Part shown: positions 8,014 through 15,037 of the stretch, piece by piece
How positions within the stretch are numbered: position 1 is the stretch's first letter
How the letters are laid out: every line of letters starts with the position of its first letter
Source: UBA2108 sp002713215
GTDB lineage: Bacteria > Bacteroidota > Bacteroidia > Flavobacteriales_G > Salibacteraceae
DNA length: 18,317 nucleotides
Assembly: GCA_937891015.1 (NCBI GenBank)
Contig: CALAPY010000111.1
Location: 1-18,317, forward strand
Direction: 5' to 3'
Notes under the pieces: model-generated
Databases searched by the model: none
What the model saw: the letters and a program-made list of their open reading frames with translations, nothing else
What the model was told of the DNA's origin: nothing
Program-made: the position numbers and the translations under genes

Positions 8014-9513
8014 TTAGTGCTGAACTTCAATTCCATTAACAAACAAGTCTTCTACCCTTCCCTCCTTGGTAAATCGGTAGCATTTGAGATGGCGGTTGAA
8101 TACCTGTGGTTTCACAATGGATTTACCAAGAAGCATCCTAGCACATTCCTGTAATCCTTCGGTTATAGCAGGGTGCGGATAAATAATGTTGGCCAACTCG
8201 CGAACTCCCTTTTTCATGGCAATCAATAGCGCAACCGACTCTATGGTACTGCTCGCCTGATCTCCAACCGTTCTCATTCCTAGAATTCGCATTTCATCGT
8301 CGTCTGTAACCAGAAGCTTAAAGAAACCCTGGCATCGTCTTTTGGCAATGGCCCGGTTAACAAATCGATAGTCCATCAAGGCCATTTTATAAGGAATTCC
8401 TTCTTTTCTACATTGGGTCTCGTTTTTCCCTACACCAGCCACTTCCGGGTTTAGAAACATAATGGTACTTATGTTGTCATAGCTCATTGGAGCATCAATG
8501 CGGTTATACATACGCTCAACAGCGTACCGTCCCTCCATTTCTGCAATATTTACCAGCGCTATATCGGCTGTAAAATCACCCACTGCATAGATATTGGGAA
8601 GTGAGGTTTGGGTATCGTCATCAATGGCAAAACCCCTGTCATCCAATTTCATTCCTACTTCCTCCAATCCCAGGTTTTCGACGTTTGAAACCCGGCCAAT
8701 GGAAATAAGTGCCTTTTCCACAGTATGTATTTCTTCCCTTCCGTCGGTATATTCAAGCGTGTATTCAACCTTGCCGTCAATAATCTCCATTTTCTTTAGA
8801 CTGGAATTCTTATGGACGGTAACCCCTTGCTCTTCCAGGTTATGAGAAACCATGGATGCAATATCTTCGTCCTCAAACGGAAGGATTCGGTCTGCCTTAT
8901 CAATGAGAAAGACCTTGGTTTTTCCAAAATTTGAAAAGATAGTTGCAAACTCACAACCAATAACCCCTGCTCCCAGAATCACAATACTTTTGGGGAAATC
9001 GGAAAATGAGCCAATTCCGTCACTGGTCACCACAATTTTTTCATCAATGGGTAGACTTGAAAGCTTCCTTGGACGAGATCCAACAGCCATTACGACGTTA
9101 TCTACATCAAAAACCTCAACAAATCCATCAGGGCGTGTAACCTCTACTTGATGCGCTGTCTTTAACTTGGCCCAGCCTGTAACAAAATGAATCAATTCTT
9201 CGCGTTCAAATGCCTGGATTTGCTCCATGATTTGGCTGTGTTTCTCGTTCTCGGCCTTGTGCATTTCACCAATAACGGTTTTATAGTCTAAATCACTATC
9301 AAACACGTAATAACCATACTTGTTGGATTGAACCGTTTTATAGTTTTCAGATAATTCCCACAGTGTTTTAGATGCCAACGCTCCGTTAAATACACCGGCA
9401 CCACCTACTTTATTCTTTTCTACAACCAACACCCGCTTTCCAAAATCGACTGCCCGCATAGCGGCAGCAATTCCTGATGGTCCAGCTCCAATAACACAAA
9501 CATCAAAATGCAT
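8014..9513 (-). CDS. NAD(P)/FAD-dependent oxidoreductase of the lipoamide dehydrogenase/SthA fold, lacking the redox disulfide
   Basis: A 499-aa flavoprotein of the class I pyridine nucleotide-disulfide oxidoreductase fold. The FAD site GAGPSG is at 9-14, followed by VVEKNKVGG (30-38). The second FAD motif SLPNIYAVGDF is at 304-314. The NAD(P) site ILGAGVIGCEF is at 179-189, and Asp205 after the next strand favours NAD. The dimer-domain pair His447...Glu452 lies in HPAITEGLQ. The segment that normally reads GGxCxxxGCxPSK is GGAGVFNGALASK here: the two cysteines are replaced by Gly40 and Ala45. It therefore cannot do dithiol chemistry. Soluble transhydrogenase SthA, which also lacks the cysteine pair, is the closest functional analogy, so hydride exchange between nicotinamide nucleotides or an accessory reductase role is possible. 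Automatic labels as dihydrolipoyl dehydrogenase would be wrong. It lies 54 nt upstream of the S8 gene, which has its own promoter. Confidence 0.88.
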   Translation of the reverse strand: MHFDVCVIGAGPSGIAAAMRAVDFGKRVLVVEKNKVGGAGVFNGALASKTLWELSENYKTVQSNKYGYYVFDSDLDYKTVIGEMHKAENEKHSQIMEQIQAFEREELIHFVTGWAKLKTAHQVEVTRPDGFVEVFDVDNVVMAVGSRPRKLSSLPIDEKIVVTSDGIGSFSDFPKSIVILGAGVIGCEFATIFSNFGKTKVFLIDKADRILPFEDEDIASMVSHNLEEQGVTVHKNSSLKKMEIIDGKVEYTLEYTDGREEIHTVEKALISIGRVSNVENLGLEEVGMKLDDRGFAIDDDTQTSLPNIYAVGDFTADIALVNIAEMEGRYAVERMYNRIDAPMSYDNISTIMFLNPEVAGVGKNETQCRKEGIPYKMALMDYRFVNRAIAKRRCQGFFKLLVTDDDEMRILGMRTVGDQASSTIESVALLIAMKKGVRELANIIYPHPAITEGLQECARMLLGKSIVKPQVFNRHLKCYRFTKEGRVEDLFVNGIEVQH

Positions 9514-9635
9514 AGCTCAAAATTTGATTATGCAACTAATGTAGGAATTTTAAAAGAGAAAGATAAATCTTGAACTTCGATATTTGATTGTTTGGTATTG
9601 TATGTCTGGAACTTATCATTTAAGTTTCAATGCGA

Positions 9636-11427
9636 CTAGCGCAATAGTTGAACCTCGCCAAGTACGGTTTCCCTGAAATCTTTCTCATATTCCTGAAATT
9701 GTATTCTCCATACGTACATACCGGTTGGACATATGTTCTCACCATTATTGAGTACACTTCCATCCCATCCTTCTTCAATGTTATTGGAATGATAAACCAC
9801 CTTGTTCCAGCGATCGATTATTTCGATTTCGTAGAAAGAAATATCATTTTTAATGACCATAAAGGTTTCATTCAAGCCATCGGAGTTAGGACTAAAGGCA
9901 TTTGGGATATACAAAGGATTGGGGCAGCGATCAATTCCAAACCGCTCTACTCCAAGGCAACCAAGCCCGTTTTTGATCCATAATAGCTGATCTTCGAAAT
10001 CGTAAATGGTATGAATGTACTCTGTCTCAGTCTTATTCCAGGTAAATGACAATTCTGTGTACTCGGAATAGTCAAAAATAAGATTCTCTTCTTCGCATTT
10101 AAACGTATCTCTAATTCCAAAGTAGGGATTGCTAACCACCTTAACATCAATAGTATCAGAACTGGTTCCACAAGGATTCTTTTGCTCCATCCAATACTTG
10201 CCTTCCGAAAGAACCGTTAACTCATTACCCGATTCAATCCCTGACCAGGTATATTGGTTATAGTTGTCCGATTTTGGTTTATGCCGGGTAAATGTTGCCA
10301 GTTCACCTTCACATAAAATTGTGTCTTTTCCTAAATAAACCGAAGGTGCCAATAGATGGTCAATCCAAACTTCATCGGAATAAGTACCGCAAGAATTGAC
10401 CGTAGTAAGTTTATACAAGCCTGATGTTGTAACAATCAATACGGTGTCCGAAATCGGATTAGCATTCCAATAAACCGTATCAAACGAACCAATTAATTGG
10501 GGTCTCAGTTCAATTGTTTCCTGATCGCATATAAATGAATCAGGTCCCAATGTAAAATGCTGGGGATAGTCTATACGGACATAAACGGAATCTTCGACCG
10601 TCTTGCAACGATTACTTGCCTTGCACTTGTACCAACCTTCTTTGGTAACCCTAATTTTGCTGGTCGTGTCTCCGTTCGACCACAAAAACCGATCTACATA
10701 CCGGTTTAACCCTGTGATATCCTTGGGGTTGTTGGTACAGGAATGAATTTGATTGGGCAGATCCAGTTCTGGTGCATTTATGGCACGAACTCTTATACTA
10801 TCAGAATCTGAACTGCATGAATTGGACACCTTAACCCAGTGTATACCTCCCCCGCTAACCACAATAACAGAATCCTTGGAACCATTAGACCATAAATAGT
10901 TATAAGAAGATGTGCTACCCACGTTTAGCTTTAATCGCGTCCCCTTGCAAACTAACGTATCACGTCCTAAATTTACTTTTGCGGGCTTATCGATTTGAAG
11001 TATCATGGTATCGCTTGAGGTTCCACATATATTAGAGACCTGCGCCCAGACTTTAGCACTGCTCTTATTTATTGTGCTGCTTTTTTTACTTCCATTGTAC
11101 CATAAATAACTGTATTCCTTGCTTTTTGGAAGATCAATTTTTAATGATTGCTGACAAATGATGGTATCATTCGGAAGGCTAAATCGGGGTATGTCATCCA
11201 CTTTAATGGTTTGGCTCAAGGTATCAATTATCATTTTGCCTTTGTAGTAAAAGTATCCAATGGCAGTTACATTGTAGGTTCCCGGTGTTTTATAAATATG
11301 TGAATCCAGTCGGTTTCGCGAAGAGTTCAATAATCCGCTGGAAGGATCTCCATAGTGATAAATAATAGAATCGTATTCACTGGTATCCTTCAATGATATA
11401 ACCGTGTATTTAGTAGCACAGGCATTT
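9636..11427 (-). pseudogene. C-terminal half of a split T9SS (gliding-motility type) secreted protein
   Basis: This is the downstream part of the gene that begins at 14829. Reading is open from 11427, with only a TTG (11393) as a possible internal start and no signal peptide. Translated from the junction it starts with a PKD-like domain: NACATKYTVISLKD, then IIYHYGDPSSG and HIYKTPGTYNVTAI. About six Ig-like repeats of near 70 residues follow, with the pattern DTxxC...LWSNGS...VSNxC...SDS. The end is a type B (gliding motility-associated) sorting domain: IPNAFSPNSDGLNETF, IDRWNKVVYHS, EGWDGS, GMYVWRIQF. The upstream in-frame stop (11445-11447) lies inside the left terminal repeat of the mobile element. 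Without a signal peptide any product would remain in the cytoplasm. If joined to the N-terminal half, these are residues 389-984. Confidence 0.9.
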
Positions 11428-11435
11428 TTTATTTT
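11428..11435. repeat. Target-site duplication, left copy (TTTATTTT)
   Basis: The 8-bp sequence directly next to the left terminal repeat is identical to 13667-13674. Eight bp is the duplication length known for the IS1595 family. Confidence 0.93.
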
Positions 11436-11460
11436 GGTAACTACTTACAAATTTACACTA
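11436..11460 (+). repeat. Left terminal inverted repeat
   Basis: The 25-bp repeat starts GGTAACTA and ends TACACTA, and matches the reverse complement of 13642-13666 at 22 of 25 positions. It contains the in-frame stop that blocks upstream reading of the C-terminal gene half, and also the TAG stop of the 126-aa passenger gene (11458-11460). Confidence 0.93.
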
Positions 11461-11838
11461 ATAAAATTGGAAATCTTCACAACTAACCTTATCAATACTG
11501 GGGTAATAAGTAATAGTACAGCTAAATCTTGATCGTATCATGGCTCCAAATCCGTTCTGTGAATCTACACATCCCTTTATGAAATAAGTAGTATCATTTA
11601 TTTGCCGCTGAACCCCTATACTTGGCGGACAAAATTCAGCACTGATAGGAGCTTTCAACCTTTTTAAAACAAATTCTTCAGCATGTATGGCCGCATCTGT
11701 GCCAGATATTGTTGTTCTTTTCTCGGGTTCGCAACCAAAGAACCAAAACCAGCAAAATAACAACCCGCCTATTAAATAAGAAAACGTCTTTATTTTTTGC
11801 TCAATCGTTAACGTAGTGTGTACTCTATTTTTTGTCAT
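11458..11838 (-). CDS. Passenger gene: small membrane-anchored or lipoprotein of unknown function
   Basis: A 126-aa protein. A basic N-terminus (MTKNRVHTTLTIEQKIK) is followed by a strongly hydrophobic segment (about 19-34) ending in WFFGC. Cys36 could be a lipidated cysteine with a poor lipobox, or the segment may be a membrane anchor. The rest is a compact domain: AAIHAEEFVLKRLKAPISAEFCP, then a Tyr/Thr-rich strand, then VDSQNGFGAMIRSRFSCTITY. The phrases on 'rlKaPxxAeF' and 'vDsQNgFGAmiR' resemble a small domain seen in unrelated bacterial and phage proteins, with no function known to me. The stop codon lies inside the left terminal repeat, so the gene is a fixed part of the element. It is divergent from the HEPN-like gene. 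Confidence 0.7.
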   Translation of the reverse strand: MTKNRVHTTLTIEQKIKTFSYLIGGLLFCWFWFFGCEPEKRTTISGTDAAIHAEEFVLKRLKAPISAEFCPPSIGVQRQINDTTYFIKGCVDSQNGFGAMIRSRFSCTITYYPSIDKVSCEDFQFY

Positions 11839-11847
11839 TCATAATTA

Positions 11848-11869
11848 ATTTGGGTCAATCACCCCAAAT
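11848..11869. promoter_or_regulatory. Operator-like dyad upstream of the 126-aa passenger gene
   Basis: ATTTGGG (11848-11854) is a perfect inverted match to CCCAAAT (11863-11869), with an 8-nt spacer, and starts 10 nt upstream of the gene's ATG. It could be a repressor site or an RNA hairpin in the leader. No regulator is encoded in the element that obviously fits. Confidence 0.35.
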
Positions 11870-11897
11870 CGACCGTTAAACTATAAATGACACGTGG

Positions 11898-12027
11898 GGT
11901 AAGCTTATTACCCTCTCCGGCTGACCAAAGCCAAGTGCATAACAAACGAACCCCACGCAATACGCGAACGGCTAATTCCTGCACTAAAATCTTGGTCATT
12001 CGAGAGGCAGAATAAGCAACGCTTACC
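11898..12027. repeat. Imperfect long palindrome between the divergent passenger genes
   Basis: Five colinear paired blocks are seen: 11898-11904 with 12021-12027 (GGTAAGC), 11905-11909 with 12011-12015 (TTATT), 11912-11917 with 12002-12007 (CCTCTC), 11922-11928 with 11992-11998 (TGACCAA), and 11934-11939 with 11980-11985 (AGTGCA). This makes 31 pairs in 42-48-nt arms around a 40-nt loop. A further perfect 8-bp match, CGTGGGGT (11893-11900) with ACCCCACG (11950-11957), joins the arm base to the loop and would compete with or cross the main stem. No open reading frame of note covers it. It may be a structured RNA, a divergent operator, or a foldback repeat carried along by the element. Confidence 0.8.
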
Positions 12028-12100
12028 TAATAATATTTTCTATCTCAAAATTATTATTTCTTATGCAGAAACTTACTTGTTTTTTCTCGTTGTTTGTTAA

Positions 12101-12520
12101 ATGGAATATGAAAAGACAGGAAACAAGGAATACGATTTATTCCTTAAAGAGTTAGAAAGAGACAATCAAATATTAACGCAAGTTTTAGCCATTCATTTAT
12201 TCTGCGATAGGCAACTTAATAGAATTGCAGGAAATAAGGGGCTAAACAAAAAGAGTTTTGAGGGTAAAAATTTCTCATATAAATTAGACTTGCTTAGGTT
12301 AAGTGAAAACATTCCCATTTGGTTATATGAAAATTTAGTTATTCTGAATAAAGTAAGAAATGGTTTTGCCCATGAACACGATTATAAGCTTTCTGAAATA
12401 AGAGATGGGGTTATTAGATTTGCAAATGGAAAGGGAAAACTGTTATCAAAACTTGATTCTGAAAAAAGTATGATAGCTCATTTACACGCTTTAACATTAA
12501 TAGAACTTCACTTAATATGA
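12101..12520 (+). CDS. Passenger gene: HEPN-like protein with Rx4H motif
   Basis: A 139-aa, mostly helical cytoplasmic protein. The segment ENLVILNKVRNGFAHEHDYK (77-96) contains R86-N-G-F-A-H91, matching the Rx4-6H motif of HEPN domains, with the preceding helix in the usual place. Many HEPN proteins are metal-independent ribonucleases acting in toxin-antitoxin and anti-phage systems; others, such as the MltR/DUF4145-like group, have a similar 'RNxFAH' segment and are not shown to be nucleases. No nucleotidyltransferase (MNT) antitoxin partner is present in the element. G+C by direct count is 30% (126 of 420), well below the flanking chromosomal genes. It is convergent with the 41-aa ORF and divergent from the 126-aa gene. 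Role: possible defence, addiction or regulation; inferred only. Confidence 0.7.
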   Translation: MEYEKTGNKEYDLFLKELERDNQILTQVLAIHLFCDRQLNRIAGNKGLNKKSFEGKNFSYKLDLLRLSENIPIWLYENLVILNKVRNGFAHEHDYKLSEIRDGVIRFANGKGKLLSKLDSEKSMIAHLHALTLIELHLI

Positions 12521-12540
12521 TCGTGGCAGACACAAAGGGA

Positions 12541-12553
12541 TGGGTTATACCCA
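12541..12553. terminator. Short hairpin between convergent passenger and transposase operons
   Basis: TGGGT-TAT-ACCCA is a perfect 5-bp dyad lying in the 57-bp gap between the HEPN-like gene and the 41-aa ORF, which converge here. There is no T-tract, so a terminator role is only suggested by position. Confidence 0.25.
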
Positions 12554-12577
12554 AACCCTAAGCGCATTGCCGTATCT

Positions 12578-12703
12578 TCAATCCTTTTTATTAGGATCGT
12601 AGTTCAAAGCCTTTTTGATGTTCTTATCAAATTCTGATAATTTACTAGCCTGAACTTTTTTTTCTTTGGTATTGGCGGTAACTTTTTCTTTTTTCTTAGC
12701 CAT
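12578..12703 (-). CDS. 41-aa lysine-rich accessory ORF overlapping the transposase
   Basis: The ORF starts ATG at 12703 and stops TGA at 12578. It encodes a very basic N-terminus (MAKKKEKVTANTKEKKVQAS) followed by KLSEFDKNIKKALNYDPNKKD. Its start overlaps the transposase stop by 8 nt in ATGGCTAA, a layout typical of translational coupling. The length is short, but an ATG exactly at the overlap and a composition rich in Lys argue that it is a real protein, perhaps a nucleic-acid-binding partner of the transposase. No homologue is recalled with confidence. Confidence 0.6.
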   Translation of the reverse strand: MAKKKEKVTANTKEKKVQASKLSEFDKNIKKALNYDPNKKD

Positions 12704-13613
12704 ATACAAGTCCTTTATAGGTTAATCGGTGTTCAATGTTATTCAAAAATAAGTTGAATCTTCCGCTTTCTGAAGCTAATCTGGAATTATATCTAAAAAC
12801 GAATTCATCAACATAAAGTTGCAAATGCTTTCTGGAGGTGGAATGGTAAATTCCAATAATCATACGTTTTAATATACTCCAAGCCCCTTCAATTGTGTTT
12901 GTGGTTGAATCTTCAGTTCCATAAATTCCTTTTCCATGCTCAACAACTCTATGGTCGTAATGTTGGTTTAATCCACGATAAGCAAGCCATTCATCAGTGT
13001 GCATTACTGAACCTAATTTAACGTGATCGTAAATAATAGTTTGTAGAGTAATTGATTTTACATTAGGAACAACTTTAGCAAGTAATTTTCCGTCTCGTTG
13101 AACCATCCCAAATACCGGTGTTTTATCTTTATAAGATCTACCTTGTGAATACTTAAATTTCTTATCCCTATGGCGGTTCTTATTCTTTCCTCCAACGTAA
13201 GTTTCATCAACTTCTATATCCCCAGCTAATTCCGTAGACTCATCTAACCCAAAACAATTCCGAATTCTCTGAAGCATAAACCAGGCTGTTTTTTGAGTAA
13301 CCTTAATATCCCTGGCTAATTGCGCCGAACTAATCCCCTTTTTATGGGATGTTGTCAACCAAATAGCAACAAACCATTTTTGCAATTCTATTTTAGTGCA
13401 ATCAAACAAAGTTTTGGTTTTAGCATTAAAATATTTTCCAGTGTTCTTGCATTTAAAACGGTGGTTTTTACACTTATAAACTTTAGATGAAGAGTCGAAA
13501 GGTGAAACAATATTGCTACCCCAGCGCATCCTTTCCAAATACCGCATACATACACGTTCATTTGGAAATACTTTAATTAAGTCAACTATCGAAGAAAATT
13601 CCTTACCTATCAT
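12696..13613 (-). CDS. IS1595-family (ISXO2-like) DDE transposase
   Basis: A 305-aa transposase, full length for the family. The N-terminal zinc-ribbon region is degenerate: the usual CPxC is SPFD (37-40), while YKCKNHRFKCKNTGKYFNAKT (46-66) is kept. The helix-turn-helix-like part is KGISSAQLARDIKVTQKTAWFMLQRIR. The catalytic domain has Asp136 in IEVDETYVGGK, Asp207 in HTDEWLAYRGL, and TTNTIEGAWSILKRMIIGIYH, with Asn239/Glu242 and Lys249 in the third catalytic position. All motifs are intact, so it is likely active. It starts 29 nt inside the right terminal repeat and is translationally coupled to the 41-aa ORF. Confidence 0.95.
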   Translation of the reverse strand: MIGKEFSSIVDLIKVFPNERVCMRYLERMRWGSNIVSPFDSSSKVYKCKNHRFKCKNTGKYFNAKTKTLFDCTKIELQKWFVAIWLTTSHKKGISSAQLARDIKVTQKTAWFMLQRIRNCFGLDESTELAGDIEVDETYVGGKNKNRHRDKKFKYSQGRSYKDKTPVFGMVQRDGKLLAKVVPNVKSITLQTIIYDHVKLGSVMHTDEWLAYRGLNQHYDHRVVEHGKGIYGTEDSTTNTIEGAWSILKRMIIGIYHSTSRKHLQLYVDEFVFRYNSRLASESGRFNLFLNNIEHRLTYKGLVYG

Positions 13614-13641
13614 GTTGCTGTAAACGCAATAATTAAAACTG

Positions 13642-13666
13642 TAGTGTAGATTTGTATATAGTTACC
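13642..13666 (-). repeat. Right terminal inverted repeat
   Basis: Read on the minus strand it starts GGTAACTA and ends TACACTA. It differs from the left repeat at three positions (9, 10 and 18). Confidence 0.93.
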
Positions 13667-13674
13667 TTTATTTT
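13667..13674. repeat. Target-site duplication, right copy (TTTATTTT)
   Basis: Identical to 11428-11435. On the minus strand it reads AAAATAAA and encodes Lys-Ile-Lys in the restored gene. Confidence 0.93.
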
Positions 13675-15020
13675 TAAATGAGTAGGTGCAAAATAGCTTT
13701 GAACAAAGGATGGAAGGCCTGCCATACAACCTCCCGTATCCAAAGGCTGACCTCCGTGAACCGTATTACAGCCCGTGCCCCGAACATTGGGGTTATTAAC
13801 TACGGTAAGCGCATCATTGTTGAAGGTAGATATGTAAAGTTTCTTATTGAGCGCTTGTTGAATTGCCGAGTAGATGACACCGGATTTCTTTAAAACCCGA
13901 ATTCCTTTTGACCTTCTAAACTGCCAGGCTGGAGCGCTCGCATCAAACTGCCTTACTTCTTCAAACATTCCTAAATACAGGTATTTACCGTTTGGAGAAA
14001 AGCCTACTCCATAAGGCAGTTTGTTCTTTTTTAGTGTGGCAGTTCTTTCATTTGATAAGATGCCTGTTTTATTATCAAAATCGGTTAAAGTAACACTTCC
14101 AGCACCGGTATACACAAATGCAACCATGCTACCTATGGGATCTACCTTCATACAACCCAGGTGCATTTCTCCTGGGAAGAAAGGGTTCATGGGACTCGGG
14201 CCAATTCTGGAAATCACTGGCGGACCAATGCCACTGCGTCCAACTTCGAAAGAATAAAACTCGTTACTTCCATATTTTTGAGCAATAACCCATATCGATG
14301 TTAAATTATGATGCTCAACCGCAGCCAGCCTTTCCCCCGCCCTGCTCATAAGCATAAGGTTCTTTCGGGTTGTATCAACATCACCTTTTCCTCCATTCAA
14401 CCGCATATCTACTACAGAATACCTCAACCCATTCCGCCCTTTATTCAAGGCTCCGTCGTCAATAGTAAAGATGTAATACAAAAACTTATTTCCGGGATAC
14501 GGAACTATGATGGCCGATTGCGAGCTACTTCTATGCCCTAACAGTCCATGTCCATTAGGCATGGCTATGTGCGTTGAGTCCCAAATGGAGTCGCCATCGG
14601 TATAGAAAAGCAGATCGCCGGATAATCGATGCGATACACTGGCACACCCTTCCAGCGTTACTAGCACACCAAATGTGTCACTTTTAGCCGTGGTTTTGGT
14701 AAAATGAAGCTCTCCTTTGTTTCCAAAATACCACCAGGAAGATTCGCGCTGAGCTTGACTTGAAAGCACCAGAAAGAGTGTAGTTACCGTGAGTAACCAA
14801 CCTAATTTTATTCCTGATAAAACCTTCAAATTGACAAATTATTAGTTATAACCTATAAAACTAAAAAAATAATTGGTATGGATTCCATCTAACTGCTTGT
14901 ATTTCACCAACTCATACCCTGAGTTTATTATTAGTGTTAGATATCAATATCAAACTGAATTCGGATCTCATTCAACCTGTCTACTAACACTTTTAAGCAT
15001 TTTCAGACGTTAAAATGGGA

Positions 15021-15028
15021 TACCTTTG
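15021..15028 (+). promoter_or_regulatory. -7 promoter element for mnmA
   Basis: TACCTTTG is an exact TAnnTTTG match ending 9 nt before the ATG at 15038. It covers the TTG at 15026 that would otherwise be a longer start, which argues for the ATG. Confidence 0.55.
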
Positions 15029-15037
15029 CGCGCTGAA

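Larger units (their letters stand above)
11436..13666 (-). mobile_element. IS1595-family element with passenger genes (2231 bp)
   Basis: The ends are defined by 25-bp terminal inverted repeats and a perfect 8-bp direct duplication, TTTATTTT. Both ends start GGTAACTA and finish TACACTA when read inward. Inside are a DDE transposase of the ISXO2/IS1595 type, a 41-aa ORF coupled to its 3' end, a HEPN-like gene, a long palindrome and a 126-aa membrane-anchored protein gene. Plain IS1595-family elements are around 1 kb; some family members are known to carry passenger genes, and about 1.1 kb of this one is not transposase-related. The element interrupts a T9SS gene and lies with its transposase in the same direction, so target-gene transcripts would run into it. 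Intact transposase, intact ends and a perfect duplication suggest a fairly recent insertion. Confidence 0.95.
13633..14829 (-). pseudogene. N-terminal half of the split T9SS secreted protein
   Basis: The fragment encodes 398 aa, of which the last ten (VTIYKSTLQF) come from the mobile element, before a TAA inside it. It starts at TTG (14829), directly behind an in-frame stop, and has a clear signal peptide (about 1-26, LSSQA-Q). The rest is a propeller-like region found at the N-terminus of many gliding motility-associated proteins: WWYFGNKGELHF, GDLLFYTDGDSIWDS, MPNGHGLLGHRSSSQSAIIVP, YYIFTIDDG, LRYSVVDMRLNGGKGDV, YGVGFSPNGKYLYLG, and GLPSFVQSYF just before the break. In intact proteins that phrase is followed by a Cys-containing PKD-like domain, which is precisely what starts at 11427. 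The product could be exported to the periplasm but lacks the sorting domain needed for T9SS passage. Confidence 0.9.

Noticed and set aside
9636..11393. An independent 585-aa gene starting at TTG 11393
   Set aside because: It has no signal peptide although it carries a T9SS sorting domain, its first domain extends upstream of the TTG, and it joins in frame with the 14829 gene across the duplicated target site.
11875..12027. Integron attC site for the palindrome
   Set aside because: The outer arms are GGTAAGC/GCTTACC, not RYYYAAC...GTTRRRY in the right order; a GTTAAAC at 11875 is on the wrong side of its possible partner, and no integrase is present.
11436..13666. Composite transposon flanked by two insertion sequences
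   Set aside because: Only one transposase and a single pair of terminal repeats are present, so it is one element with cargo.
15026..15037. TTG start for mnmA, four residues upstream
   Set aside because: The TTG is part of the TACCTTTG promoter element; MKRVVVGLSGGVDSS from the ATG at 15038 is the normal family start.
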